NCBI GenBank assembly: GCA_947499305.1
Contig: CANMNN010000002.1
Span: 186,001-250,000 of the forward strand
Source of the DNA: an uncultured Arenicella sp.
GTDB taxonomy: Bacteria > Pseudomonadota > Gammaproteobacteria > Arenicellales > Arenicellaceae
Length of the DNA: 64,000 nucleotides
Direction of reading: 5' to 3'
The notes beneath the pieces were generated by a model. It was given only the letters and a program-made list of their open reading frames with translations, was not told the origin of the DNA and did no database searches. The position numbers were made by a program, and so were the translations under genes. This document shows positions 10,250 through 18,196 of the stretch, one piece after another; the first letter of the stretch is position 1, and every line of letters starts with the position of its first letter.

Positions 10250-10837
10250 TCAATGAAGCAAATAATATGCGGTGCCGCCGATCGCAACCAAGGCGAGTGT
10301 GCCCCATCCTAATAATTCAACTTGCTTATGAATGGTTTCTTCAAGCTTATCGCCACCGAGTCGCACCAGCCCTGCTACTAGAAAAAAACGCCCTCCACGG
10401 CCAATCAAAGACAAAAGAACAAAAGGAAGAAAGGCGATACCCAATACTCCAGACGCGATAGTGAAAATTTTATAGGGAATGGGCGTAAACCCAGCAAGTA
10501 GAATGATCAAGATTCCGTGAGCCGCATACTTACTTTTGATCAACTCAAATGTATCATAGGCATTAAAGTAGTTAAGAATTTGGTCTCCATAGGCTTCGAA
10601 AAAGAAATATCCGATAATGTAACCAAATATACCGCCTAACACCGACATCACCGTGGTAATTGCGGCTAGTCGCCAAGCTTTATCTTTGTCAGCCAAAACC
10701 ATAGGTGCAAGCATCACATCTACTGGAATTGGAAAGAACGACGATTCAGCAAAACTAACTCCGGCTAAGTAGCGCTCGGCATGTTTATGTTTAGCCCAGC
10801 CAAGAATGGTGGTGTATATGGGTTCGAAAATTTTCAC
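10250..10837 (-). CDS. yqaA: YqaA family membrane protein (DedA/VTT-like)
   Basis: Inner-membrane protein of the YqaA/DedA (VTT) family, a group linked to lipid scrambling or membrane homeostasis; no exact reaction is known for this branch. The 195 residues contain the family hallmark FAESSFFPIPVDVMLAPMVL near the N-terminus, a glycine-rich membrane segment (GGIFGYIIGYFF) and the re-entrant motif GFTPIPYKIFTIASG. The start is GTG at 10837. It sits 67 bases after pcm and 37 bases before nlpD. Insertion of yqaA between pcm and nlpD is known in several gammaproteobacteria. Confidence 0.9.
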   Translation of the reverse strand: MKIFEPIYTTILGWAKHKHAERYLAGVSFAESSFFPIPVDVMLAPMVLADKDKAWRLAAITTVMSVLGGIFGYIIGYFFFEAYGDQILNYFNAYDTFELIKSKYAAHGILIILLAGFTPIPYKIFTIASGVLGIAFLPFVLLSLIGRGGRFFLVAGLVRLGGDKLEETIHKQVELLGWGTLALVAIGGTAYYLLH

Positions 10838-10904
10838 TATTTAGGCTCTTTGAGAAAGTGTTTAGATATCTATGTTCTAACGAGAGACGGACTAAAAATT
10901 GGAT

Positions 10905-11579
10905 TTAGCTCAAGCCAGCTAATCGAGGCACAAAACGCACGGCCTCGATTTCACGTTGTTTCAAACCGGTGCTGGTCTTATCGATAACAATGAGCACTTG
11001 ACGGTCAGTTTTACCAACCGGCATGACCACCCGGCCGCCTTCTGCAAGCTGGTCGATCAATTCTTCAGGTACGTCTTCGGAGACCGCCGCAGCTAAGATA
11101 CCATCATATGGTGCGAAATCTCTCATGCCTGCAAAACCATCGCCATGGCGAAATTTCACATTGCGCACGCCTAAATCGTATAATAAATCGCGCGCTTTTC
11201 GATGCAAACTGACGATTCGTTCAAGGCTAACCACCTCATCGCAGAGCGGCGCCAGAATAGCGGTTTGATAGCCACAACCAGTGCCTATTTCCAAGACCTT
11301 TGAACGCGGCTTGTTCAATAGAGTTTGAGTCATCAAACCGACTGTATATGGTTGAGATATTGTTTGCCCCTGACCGATGGGTAACGCGGTGTTCTCATAC
11401 GCGCGGCTCGCCAACGCTTCATCAACAAAGATATGCCTAGGAAGGCTTTGCATCACGCCCAGTACCGCACGATCTGTAATTCCCATTGAACGGATTAAAT
11501 CGATTAAACGACGACGAGTTCTCTCGGAGGTCATTCCACTGCCGGCGTACTGCGGCTTTCTTAACTGTTCTGAATACAT
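10905..11579 (-). CDS. pcm: Protein-L-isoaspartate O-methyltransferase
   Basis: Repairs isomerised aspartyl residues in aged proteins using S-adenosylmethionine. The 224 residues carry the PCMT signature: LPRHIFVDE, ALPIGQGQTISQPYTVGLMT and the cofactor motif VLEIGTGCGYQTAILA, with the family C-terminal RFVPR. It starts at ATG 11579, 35 bases after surE, and the pair is a classic stationary-phase and stress-survival cluster. It is probably co-transcribed with surE, yqaA and nlpD. Confidence 0.96.
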   Translation of the reverse strand: MYSEQLRKPQYAGSGMTSERTRRRLIDLIRSMGITDRAVLGVMQSLPRHIFVDEALASRAYENTALPIGQGQTISQPYTVGLMTQTLLNKPRSKVLEIGTGCGYQTAILAPLCDEVVSLERIVSLHRKARDLLYDLGVRNVKFRHGDGFAGMRDFAPYDGILAAAVSEDVPEELIDQLAEGGRVVMPVGKTDRQVLIVIDKTSTGLKQREIEAVRFVPRLAGLS

Positions 11580-11614
11580 TGATCTGAGTACTTAGTTGGA
11601 TGCTCGCATACGAG

Positions 11615-12373
11615 TTAAAGCGTATCTAGCCACGTTTGTACATCGTCAACATAGGCGCTGTCATCGAGAGTCGAGTTAAACGGTGTGATCGACGCAAAAC
11701 CCTGCTCTACAGCCTCGAAGTCCTGCATTTTGTTACGTTTAGATCGCTTAAAATCACCAGCTAAGCCCAAGGTATACTTTGAAACATCTCCACTAACCGC
11801 ACCCAATATAGGCGACAAGGGCGCTTCACGTTCACCTGAGACCGTAGCCCTGAAACCACGAAGATCTGCAACCGGAATATCAGGCACATTAACGTTTAAC
11901 ACTGCCAACAGGCTTCTGTAATTCAAGAGTGGCAAGGCATTACTCATCTGCACCGCGATATGCGCAGCGGTTTCATAGTGCTGAACATTGCGTTCAGTAA
12001 TCGACAAAGCAATGCTTGGCATAGTCATACGCCTGGCCTCCATAGCAGCAGCGAAAGTTCCTGAATAAAGTATATCGTCAGCTAAATTAGGGCCATTGTT
12101 GATTCCACTAACGACTAAGTCAACGGGTTCGCTAACTAGGTTATTCAAGCCAATATAAACGCAATCCGCCGGAGTGCCATCAACAATAAAGAACTCATCA
12201 CTTTGACGTTGTACAGCAACTTCTCGACGAAGTGATAACCCCATTCCACAGCCACTCTTGTTCTCGCGCGGCGCAACAATAGTTACTTTGTGATACTGAT
12301 TTCTTAATGCATCTGCCAGAACAGCGATACCAGGGGCTTCGTAACCATCGTCATTACTTACTAAGATATGCAC
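11615..12373 (-). CDS. surE: 5'/3'-nucleotidase SurE
   Basis: Metal-dependent phosphatase acting on nucleoside monophosphates, linked to stationary-phase survival. The 252 residues begin with the metal-binding SNDDGYEAPGI motif and contain APRENKSGCG, DGTPADCVYIGL and SGINNGPNLADDILYSGTFAAAMEA, all diagnostic for SurE. The start is GTG at 12373 with AGGTAGGA about 9 bases upstream. It is the first gene of the surE-pcm-yqaA-nlpD block. Its promoter should lie in the 306-base stretch between it and tRNA-Pro. Confidence 0.96.
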   Translation of the reverse strand: MHILVSNDDGYEAPGIAVLADALRNQYHKVTIVAPRENKSGCGMGLSLRREVAVQRQSDEFFIVDGTPADCVYIGLNNLVSEPVDLVVSGINNGPNLADDILYSGTFAAAMEARRMTMPSIALSITERNVQHYETAAHIAVQMSNALPLLNYRSLLAVLNVNVPDIPVADLRGFRATVSGEREAPLSPILGAVSGDVSKYTLGLAGDFKRSKRNKMQDFEAVEQGFASITPFNSTLDDSAYVDDVQTWLDTL

Positions 12374-12679
12374 TAGAATTTCCTACCTGACATGGTTAAC
12401 CGTTTTGCGGTGATTGAGCGGCTGCGATAAGCGTTTGATGAAAAGTAACGCGTTCACAGCTCCTTTTTATTATTGGGCAATCAAGTGCGTAAAAAGCCAA
12501 CACTTTGATCCCAACTCAGAGTGCAAAAGTTTAGCATCGTCACAGGCGTAAATCTATTGAGTATAGAGTGAGATTTAACTCTCATTGCAATGAATATATT
12601 TGCTGCCCATGTGAACGAGTGAAAGGCAAACTGCCAACGACCTTGTCGGCTAAGAGTTACCTAAAAAGTAAATAAATAT
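12374..12679. other. Non-coding stretch upstream of surE
   Basis: This 306-base stretch holds no convincing gene. It must contain the surE promoter and the 3' end region of the tRNA-Pro transcript. Short complementary segments (GCCGAC and GTCG, GGCA and TGCC) lie just downstream of the tRNA, but no long T run follows, so a terminator cannot be assigned. Confidence 0.5.
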
Positions 12680-12756
12680 TGGTCGGGATGACAGGATTCG
12701 AACCTGTGACCACCGCTCCCCCAGAGCGGTGCGCTACCAGACTGCGCTACACCCCG
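12680..12756 (-). tRNA. tRNA-Pro (anticodon GGG)
   Basis: A 77-base cloverleaf with CCA encoded. The acceptor stem begins CGGGGTG and ends CATCCCG plus A and CCA. The anticodon stem CCGCT/AGCGG closes a loop CTGGGGG, giving GGG. The T arm has GGTTCGAATCC. It reads codons CCC and CCU. It has its own likely promoter just upstream. Confidence 0.97.
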
Positions 12757-12768
12757 ATCAACAGGTGA

Positions 12769-12796
12769 AATATATACTAATCGCAGCGGATCGCAA
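12769..12796 (-). promoter_or_regulatory. Likely sigma-70 promoter for tRNA-Pro(GGG)
   Basis: On the minus strand a -35 box TTGCGA and a -10 box TATATT are separated by 16 bases. The -10 lies 13 bases upstream of the mature tRNA 5' end. Base matches and spacing are good; no experimental start is known. Confidence 0.5.
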
Positions 12797-12845
12797 CTGG
12801 CTTTTTAAGTTTTTTGATCGAGATAAAGACCTTCGAGATCGGCAA

Positions 12846-13295
12846 TTACTCACTCAACAACTTAGGCCAGTTTTGATCAGCGTCAATAATAAATGCTTCT
12901 TTATTTTTGAGCCATCGTTGATTAATGCTTTCATTATAATTTAGGTAGAGTTTACCCTCATGAATAGTAAACAACTCTGGCTTAATCGACGCGGTTTGCC
13001 CTTGCGATACAGCGTATGCACAATATCCACCGTATTGAGGTGCATACTTTTCAGGATTGGCTAGAAAGAGCTCTAAATTGCCTTGACTGGAAAACTGCCA
13101 TGTCGCTTCATTGTATTCAGTAGTGAAATCACTGCTGCCCTCTACAGGCTTGCCTTCAGTGAAATAGGCAACTGTGTCGTACCCCTTAATCGCTTTATCC
13201 GAAAACAACGAAGTGTATGTCGGGTCTAGTGCGTGCACTTGAAAAGAAGCCAGCGCCAATAAAAGACTAATGCAGATTTTTAAATTCTTGATCAC
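12846..13295 (-). CDS. Exported YHS-domain protein
   Basis: Small exported protein of 149 residues with a signal peptide (about 1-22, ending VHA) and a YHS-type domain: KGYDTVAYFTEGKPVEGS, WQFSSQGNLELFLANPEKYAPQYGGYCAYAVSQG. YHS domains are often associated with metal or redox proteins, but no function is assigned to this stand-alone periplasmic group. The start is GTG at 13295 with GAGGG 7 bases upstream. It lies 38 bases downstream of the acyltransferase gene on the same strand. Confidence 0.85.
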   Translation of the reverse strand: MIKNLKICISLLLALASFQVHALDPTYTSLFSDKAIKGYDTVAYFTEGKPVEGSSDFTTEYNEATWQFSSQGNLELFLANPEKYAPQYGGYCAYAVSQGQTASIKPELFTIHEGKLYLNYNESINQRWLKNKEAFIIDADQNWPKLLSE

Positions 13296-13333
13296 GATAG
13301 ACCCTCAGGTAGGTGAAAAGTTTCCGTGCTCGC

Positions 13334-14113
13334 TTAGCTTACAAATTCGTCGAGCTTGGCGGCAATTAAGTCACGACAATGATCCGTACATAAGCGGCGT
13401 GTTTCAAAGTCGTCATAGTAACAGACCGGATGATAGTGAATTTTCGCACGTACTTTTTTGAGGGGAAATAAACCTAAAAAGTGCGATAAAAACGGCATAG
13501 TGTCATACCAAGCGTAATGATCGCGCACTTCTTGATTGTCGATTTTCTCGCCATTATGGTGCGTATAGGCGATTGTTACCGGTTGAATAGCAACTCGAGG
13601 AGTGCCTTGATCGGCGTTTGCGGCCTCAATGAAGCTCGACTTAAAAGGCGCAACTTTAACGCCATTTGTCGATGTCCCCTCAGGAAACAAAGTCAAACTA
13701 TTGCCGCTCGAAAGATGATTTTTCAGAGTTTCTAATTGCTCACCTGTTTTGCCCGCATTTCGCTCGATAAACAAAGTATTCTGAAATGAAGCTAATTTTC
13801 CGAACACCGGCCAATTAGCAACCTCAGATTTAGCAATGAAATAGGCAGGCAAGCTACCTAAAATAAAAATATCCACATAAGAAATATGGTTGCTAACGTA
13901 GAGAGTTGGTCGAGCGGTACTCATTATTCCAGACTCGATAATTTCGATACCGAGTATTCGACAAGTTCCTGCGTGAAACTTATGTGGTATTTTTTCATAA
14001 CCGTTCACGCCCAATGCTCGAACGACCATAAAATAGAGGGGAACAAAGATAATCCAAAGCAACAAAGCGATGAATCGAATGGCGCCGACCAAATAGTTTT
14101 TCTTAATCGTCAT
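13334..14113 (-). CDS. 1-acyl-glycerol-3-phosphate acyltransferase family protein (PlsC/OlsA type)
   Basis: Membrane-bound acyltransferase of the PlsC family, 259 residues, with an N-terminal membrane segment, the catalytic HX4D motif in VSNHISYVDIFILG and the substrate motif LFPEGTSTNG. It would transfer an acyl chain to a lipid hydroxyl. Because the next gene upstream encodes an OlsB-like N-acyltransferase, it may act as OlsA, adding the second acyl chain to lyso-ornithine lipid; a role as an ordinary lysophosphatidate acyltransferase is not excluded. It lies 125 bases after the OlsB-like gene. Confidence 0.87.
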   Translation of the reverse strand: MTIKKNYLVGAIRFIALLLWIIFVPLYFMVVRALGVNGYEKIPHKFHAGTCRILGIEIIESGIMSTARPTLYVSNHISYVDIFILGSLPAYFIAKSEVANWPVFGKLASFQNTLFIERNAGKTGEQLETLKNHLSSGNSLTLFPEGTSTNGVKVAPFKSSFIEAANADQGTPRVAIQPVTIAYTHHNGEKIDNQEVRDHYAWYDTMPFLSHFLGLFPLKKVRAKIHYHPVCYYDDFETRRLCTDHCRDLIAAKLDEFVS

Positions 14114-14238
14114 TATGTGGGCTTAGTCATTGACTGAGTTGAGCTAAATTCAACAGACGATTATAACCAAATTTGGGTGCGCGCTCGACGGAAATAGTGT
14201 CATTGAGCGCACAATTGAGACTTACCTAGAAATCAGAT

Positions 14239-15048
14239 TTAAATTGATTTACTAACCAACGCATGATTCGTACCAAACATCTCTCTTGCATCGACGTAAA
14301 TAGCTACAAACGTTGTATTAAAAATCGGGTCGATAATCGCGTGATCGCTTATACGCGCTCCAATTTTTAAGTAGCCGCGTAACATAGTAGGCACCTTGCC
14401 TCTTTGCTTACCCTTACCAGGGGTTTGAGAAAACCCTTTTATCGCAACACTATTAACCTCAGGTTGAGGTATGGGCATTAATGCCTCGCTAGCCAAGTGT
14501 TTCTCATAAAGATACGACAAAATTTCTGTGTGCTCGTGATAGTCCACGCCCTTGAAGCTAGCGCAACCGAAAAGCACTTCATAGCCATTTTGCTCAATAA
14601 ATTGCATTGTGAACTTCCAGATCAGCATTAGAATCGCCCCGCCCCTCCCTTCGGGTGATACACAGGCTCGACTGAGCTCTAAAATTTGACCGTAGTTTTC
14701 TCGCAAGCCATTAAGGTTAAAGGCGTGTTCAGTATAAAATGACTGCCCTTCCTCCAACGCTCGATTACTCACTAAACGAACAGTACCAACAACCTTGTTA
14801 TTATCACCTGTGTCGACCACTACCACATGGTACGCAACGTGATCCCACTCATCCTCCTCCCGTTCTGTATTGAGCATCTCACGAGTGATCCGCCCTCCAC
14901 TCTCTTTAAACAGCACCTCATAACGGAGCTTTTGTGCAGCATGAATTTCAGCCTCGGAAGAAGCCAAACGCACATCGTAACGACCCGCCGACATGCTGCC
15001 GGTGATCAACTTGGTCATTTGTTTAAATAACTTAGGAGTAATAGCCAT
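14239..15048 (-). CDS. olsB: OlsB-like GNAT acyltransferase (ornithine lipid synthesis)
   Basis: GNAT-fold protein of the family containing L-ornithine N-acyl-ACP acyltransferase OlsB, which makes lyso-ornithine lipid from ornithine and a 3-hydroxyacyl-ACP. Family landmarks are YDVRLASSEAEIHAAQKLRYEVLF, the GTVRLV strand, ILELSRACVSPEGRGG and the later YLKIGARISDHAIID. The frame extends to a TTG at 15072, but the ATG at 15048 is the better start. A PlsC-type gene follows, matching the usual olsB-olsA pair. Phosphorus limitation controls these genes in some bacteria; no Pho box was identified here. Confidence 0.82.
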   Translation of the reverse strand: MAITPKLFKQMTKLITGSMSAGRYDVRLASSEAEIHAAQKLRYEVLFKESGGRITREMLNTEREEDEWDHVAYHVVVVDTGDNNKVVGTVRLVSNRALEEGQSFYTEHAFNLNGLRENYGQILELSRACVSPEGRGGAILMLIWKFTMQFIEQNGYEVLFGCASFKGVDYHEHTEILSYLYEKHLASEALMPIPQPEVNSVAIKGFSQTPGKGKQRGKVPTMLRGYLKIGARISDHAIIDPIFNTTFVAIYVDAREMFGTNHALVSKSI

Positions 15049-15095
15049 ATTAGTACTTGAAATAAAATGCAACGCCTAAAGACAATGCAATCTTT

Positions 15096-15869
15096 TTAGT
15101 TGGGAACTGAGCTAGCCTTAATAGCGGAAGTAGATCGCTTGCTGTCGAGTGCCTCTACAAACCTCATTGCCAGAGCTGGGCCGAGCGCGGCTTGACAAGG
15201 AGCGCCATCAGCATATCGAAAGCTAACCCCATGACTGGATACACTTACGTGGCTGAGGCTCACAGTACTAGCGTCATCTCGGTGCATACATACCGACTCT
15301 TTCGAGCGACTTGGCAAATGACTCGCATGATAGTTGATGTAATCATCCGCTTGTTTAGAGTCAATGAGGTTTAAGTCAGCGAACAAAGATTTGCGAACAG
15401 ACTTTACGTGCCTCGCGTCTACTGAAGAACTTGATTTCGGTGAGGTAACATTGCGTTCAATTCGACCGCTATGCCCGTCCCAAACACATAAGCGATTACT
15501 GCCTTCGGGATCTATAACAAACATTCTAAACGCTCGATAGTCCTCTAACTCTAATGACTCAAACAATCTATTAACTTGGGCTATCGACGCAACAGTAGCA
15601 AACTTTCGCACCATTTCTCCGCGACTAATCCAGTTTTTATATGTCTCTATTTGCTCAAATTGGTAGTGATTTAACAAGCATACCGTCACGCCAAAATGAT
15701 TGACGGCGATCCACGTGCCGCCTGCATCGGCATCAGTAGGTGACAAATATTGAACTCCGTCAGCAACCTGAGAAGTCGGTAACTCTGCTCTACTGCGGGA
15801 TTTTCGCTCGTCTCGATTGAAGAACAGTTCGTAGCCGTCTTCTTTGACGAACCATGTCATTGTGCACAC
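15096..15869 (-). CDS. NRDE/TANGO2 family protein
   Basis: Protein of the NRDE (TANGO2) family, 257 residues, related to an animal protein involved in heme and lipid homeostasis; the bacterial role is not established. The family start Met-Cys-Thr is present, with the NRDE motif at residues 18-21 and GGTWIAVNHFGVTVCLLNHY further on. The GTG at 15869 is chosen because it keeps the conserved Cys2. It overlaps the end of the DinB-like gene by 13 bases, implying co-translation of the pair. Confidence 0.85.
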   Translation of the reverse strand: MCTMTWFVKEDGYELFFNRDERKSRSRAELPTSQVADGVQYLSPTDADAGGTWIAVNHFGVTVCLLNHYQFEQIETYKNWISRGEMVRKFATVASIAQVNRLFESLELEDYRAFRMFVIDPEGSNRLCVWDGHSGRIERNVTSPKSSSSVDARHVKSVRKSLFADLNLIDSKQADDYINYHASHLPSRSKESVCMHRDDASTVSLSHVSVSSHGVSFRYADGAPCQAALGPALAMRFVEALDSKRSTSAIKASSVPN

Positions 15870-16414
15870 GTTGGTGAATCTCCGATGACAGGTTCTGAGC
15901 AGGATTTCTGATGTTCGCGTGTTGCTATCGCGACACCAAAATCATCAGCGGGCTGAGCGCCAAACGATCTCGTCATTGCGCCAATTATCGCGTAGTGATG
16001 CATAGTGTGGGATTGCAAAAAGAGAAGCTCGCGATAAATGGTTGTAGCCACGGGCAACGAAGCCTGCTGATCGCTAATTTGGCAAACTCGATCTAAATCT
16101 CTGGATTCAAGCTCAACGAGCGAAACTTTCAACTCAGAAATAGTTCGGTTGGCGTAATCAAAGTCGCACTCTAGGAGTTGATCACGTTCACGGCTATCGT
16201 AACAAATAGAATCATCATTTAGCTGCTTGATAAAACAACGATAATGCTCAAGAACATGACGAAAGTGCGCACCAATTGTCGAATGAAAAGCTGGTTTGAA
16301 GCCTTGCGTATAGTGCTCAGGCTTAAGCAAGGCCAGTAGCGCGGCACCTTCATCCAGTGCATCGATATTAGTCTGCAATAAATTCTTAGTTTGTGACAAA
16401 AATCGTGTCCTCAT
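15857..16414 (-). CDS. DinB-like four-helix protein
   Basis: Protein of about 185 residues resembling the DinB/YfiT-type four-helix bundle. Candidate metal-binding histidines lie in HFRHVLEHY and in QSHTMHHYAIIGAM. Such proteins include thiol-dependent transferases and uncharacterised members, so no reaction is assigned. The frame opens at TTG 16423, but ATG 16414 is preferred. It overlaps the NRDE gene, so the two products may work in the same process. Confidence 0.75.
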   Translation of the reverse strand: MRTRFLSQTKNLLQTNIDALDEGAALLALLKPEHYTQGFKPAFHSTIGAHFRHVLEHYRCFIKQLNDDSICYDSRERDQLLECDFDYANRTISELKVSLVELESRDLDRVCQISDQQASLPVATTIYRELLFLQSHTMHHYAIIGAMTRSFGAQPADDFGVAIATREHQKSCSEPVIGDSPTCAQ

Positions 16415-16602
16415 TATTCGCAAATAAAGTCGACGACACTTTAGTCGTCACTTAGGAATTTACCTCTAAGTATTTACGTTTTAACTTGTTCTATCTATGA
16501 CCTTGCCACATTTGAATATCTTTCACAATATGACAGCTTGTCGATTAACTTTATCTAATCTAGTAATGCTTAATAGTAAAACCTGATATGCGCCTACTTC
16601 AG

Positions 16603-17304
16603 CTACCGAATAAAAGCTGCAACTGCTGCAATTGCAGCGGCCTCTGTGCGCAAAATATAAGGCCCTAGCCTGAACGAGAAAATCGATTTTTTTTCAAGTT
16701 CGATGAACTCTTTTGAGGAAAAACCACCCTCTGGCCCAACAATAATGGTGGCAAGCAACGAGTCTGGCTCCTTATTTTTAAGGTCAATGATCGGCTCTCC
16801 ACTTGCATCGGCGTAATAAAAAGCTCGATCACTTTTAGTCATTAGGCCCTCAAGGCTATGCTCCTCTTGAATTTTCGGCAACCAAGGATTCTGAGACTGT
16901 TTACAAGCCTCAATTGCTATGCGCTGCCACTTCTCGACGGTATTCTTACTGCTCTTTGTAACAGACCTCTCGCAACGGAGCGGGATAATTTCAAAAACCC
17001 CAAGCTGAGTCAAGACATCTATGAGCACTTTCTGGCGATCACCTTTAGGTATGGCCACCGCGACACTAATGGCTTGATTAAGCCGCGAGTGTTCCTCAAA
17101 TCTATGCAGTTCTAAACTAACTGCACGACGTTCAACCGACTGTAAAACACCATTCGCAGATAAACCATCTCCATTAAAAACTCGAACAGCATCACCGGGT
17201 CTTAGCCTTCGCGCTTTAACCGCATGAGATGCCTCACCCGGGTCTAAATCTATGACGGTCACAGTGCGTTTGAGATCCGAGTAAAAAAAACTGGGGATAG
17301 CCAT
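16603..17304 (-). CDS. rsmE: 16S rRNA (uracil1498-N3)-methyltransferase RsmE
   Basis: SPOUT-family methyltransferase that modifies U1498 of 16S rRNA. The N-terminal PUA-like region (SHAVKARRLRPGDAVRVFNGDG) is followed by the knotted cofactor domain with VAIPKGDRQKVLIDVLTQLG, IVGPEGGFSSKE and the C-terminal RLGPYILRTEAAAIAA. The frame opens at GTG 17343, but ATG 17304 has AGAGG 8 bases upstream and begins with the family-like MAIPSFFYS. It follows rsmJ by 50 bases on the same strand. Confidence 0.95.
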   Translation of the reverse strand: MAIPSFFYSDLKRTVTVIDLDPGEASHAVKARRLRPGDAVRVFNGDGLSANGVLQSVERRAVSLELHRFEEHSRLNQAISVAVAIPKGDRQKVLIDVLTQLGVFEIIPLRCERSVTKSSKNTVEKWQRIAIEACKQSQNPWLPKIQEEHSLEGLMTKSDRAFYYADASGEPIIDLKNKEPDSLLATIIVGPEGGFSSKEFIELEKKSIFSFRLGPYILRTEAAAIAAVAAFIR

Positions 17305-17354
17305 TATCTTGCCTCTCGAACTAAATACCAGCGAAGTTGACACTCAACTTTCGG

Positions 17355-18116
17355 TTACACATAAACGTCATAATGAACAAGTTTACTTGAAAATTGCGTT
17401 GATGGTTTGCCGATAATTTCTTCTGCCAACGGTCTCGCATAGCTTGGTCGTTTAACCGCAACACGCGAAAAATTCTCTACTGCGCTAACAGCAACTAAAT
17501 CAGCATCCAAATCTGGCCCGGCAAGCCATTGAAGTAATTGCATGTACTTATTACTCGCAGCACTCTTTTTCTTTTTTGCTGGAAACATTGGATCAAGATA
17601 AACACAATCAGCGCAACCGGTCGAATAGCTTAAGAATTCTATGGATTCTGCGCATACTATTTTCGGCAAAATTAATTGGCCATCCAAAAACGGCGGTAAC
17701 TTAGATAAGCGTTTTAAGCCATCTTCGATCAAAGCGACCATTAGTGGTAAGCGCTCAACAATAGTCACATCGTAACCTTGCATGCACATAAGGATAGCAT
17801 CACCACCCCAGCCGCCAGTTGCATCAATGACGGTTCGAGTTTTTTTGCCTAGCGCTTGATTGAACGCGCCTTGTTTCGGCGCGGGGAAAGAGCGGTGTTT
17901 GAGAAGCTCCTTAAGGTAGTCTACGTGAAACTCTATCGGTTTTTCAGTATCCCGGCTCCATTTCAGAACCAAGCCATTATCACCATGTTGAAGATGAAGA
18001 TCAGCGAGCTCTGAATCGCCACTAACAACACTTCGACTAATAAACGACTGTAAAACTCCACACGACTGGCTACCGGTTACGGCAACTGTGGCATGATTAG
18101 ATGCTACATAGATCAT
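17355..18116 (-). CDS. rsmJ: 16S rRNA (guanine1516-N2)-methyltransferase RsmJ
   Basis: Methylates G1516 of 16S rRNA. The 253 residues contain the RsmJ landmarks: VIDATGGWGGDAILMCMQGY cofactor motif I, VERLPLMVALIEDGLKRL and the catalytic YLDPMFPAKKKKSA. The start is ATG 18116. It lies immediately upstream of rsmE in a likely two-gene operon, so two small-subunit rRNA methylases are encoded side by side. Confidence 0.94.
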   Translation of the reverse strand: MIYVASNHATVAVTGSQSCGVLQSFISRSVVSGDSELADLHLQHGDNGLVLKWSRDTEKPIEFHVDYLKELLKHRSFPAPKQGAFNQALGKKTRTVIDATGGWGGDAILMCMQGYDVTIVERLPLMVALIEDGLKRLSKLPPFLDGQLILPKIVCAESIEFLSYSTGCADCVYLDPMFPAKKKKSAASNKYMQLLQWLAGPDLDADLVAVSAVENFSRVAVKRPSYARPLAEEIIGKPSTQFSSKLVHYDVYV

Positions 18117-18196
18117 GAGCTATAGGGCTCTGCGCTACCTTCTACAGTAGCGCCAAAGTCAATTAGGGTAGAAACAAGGCTATTTAGAACAGAGAA

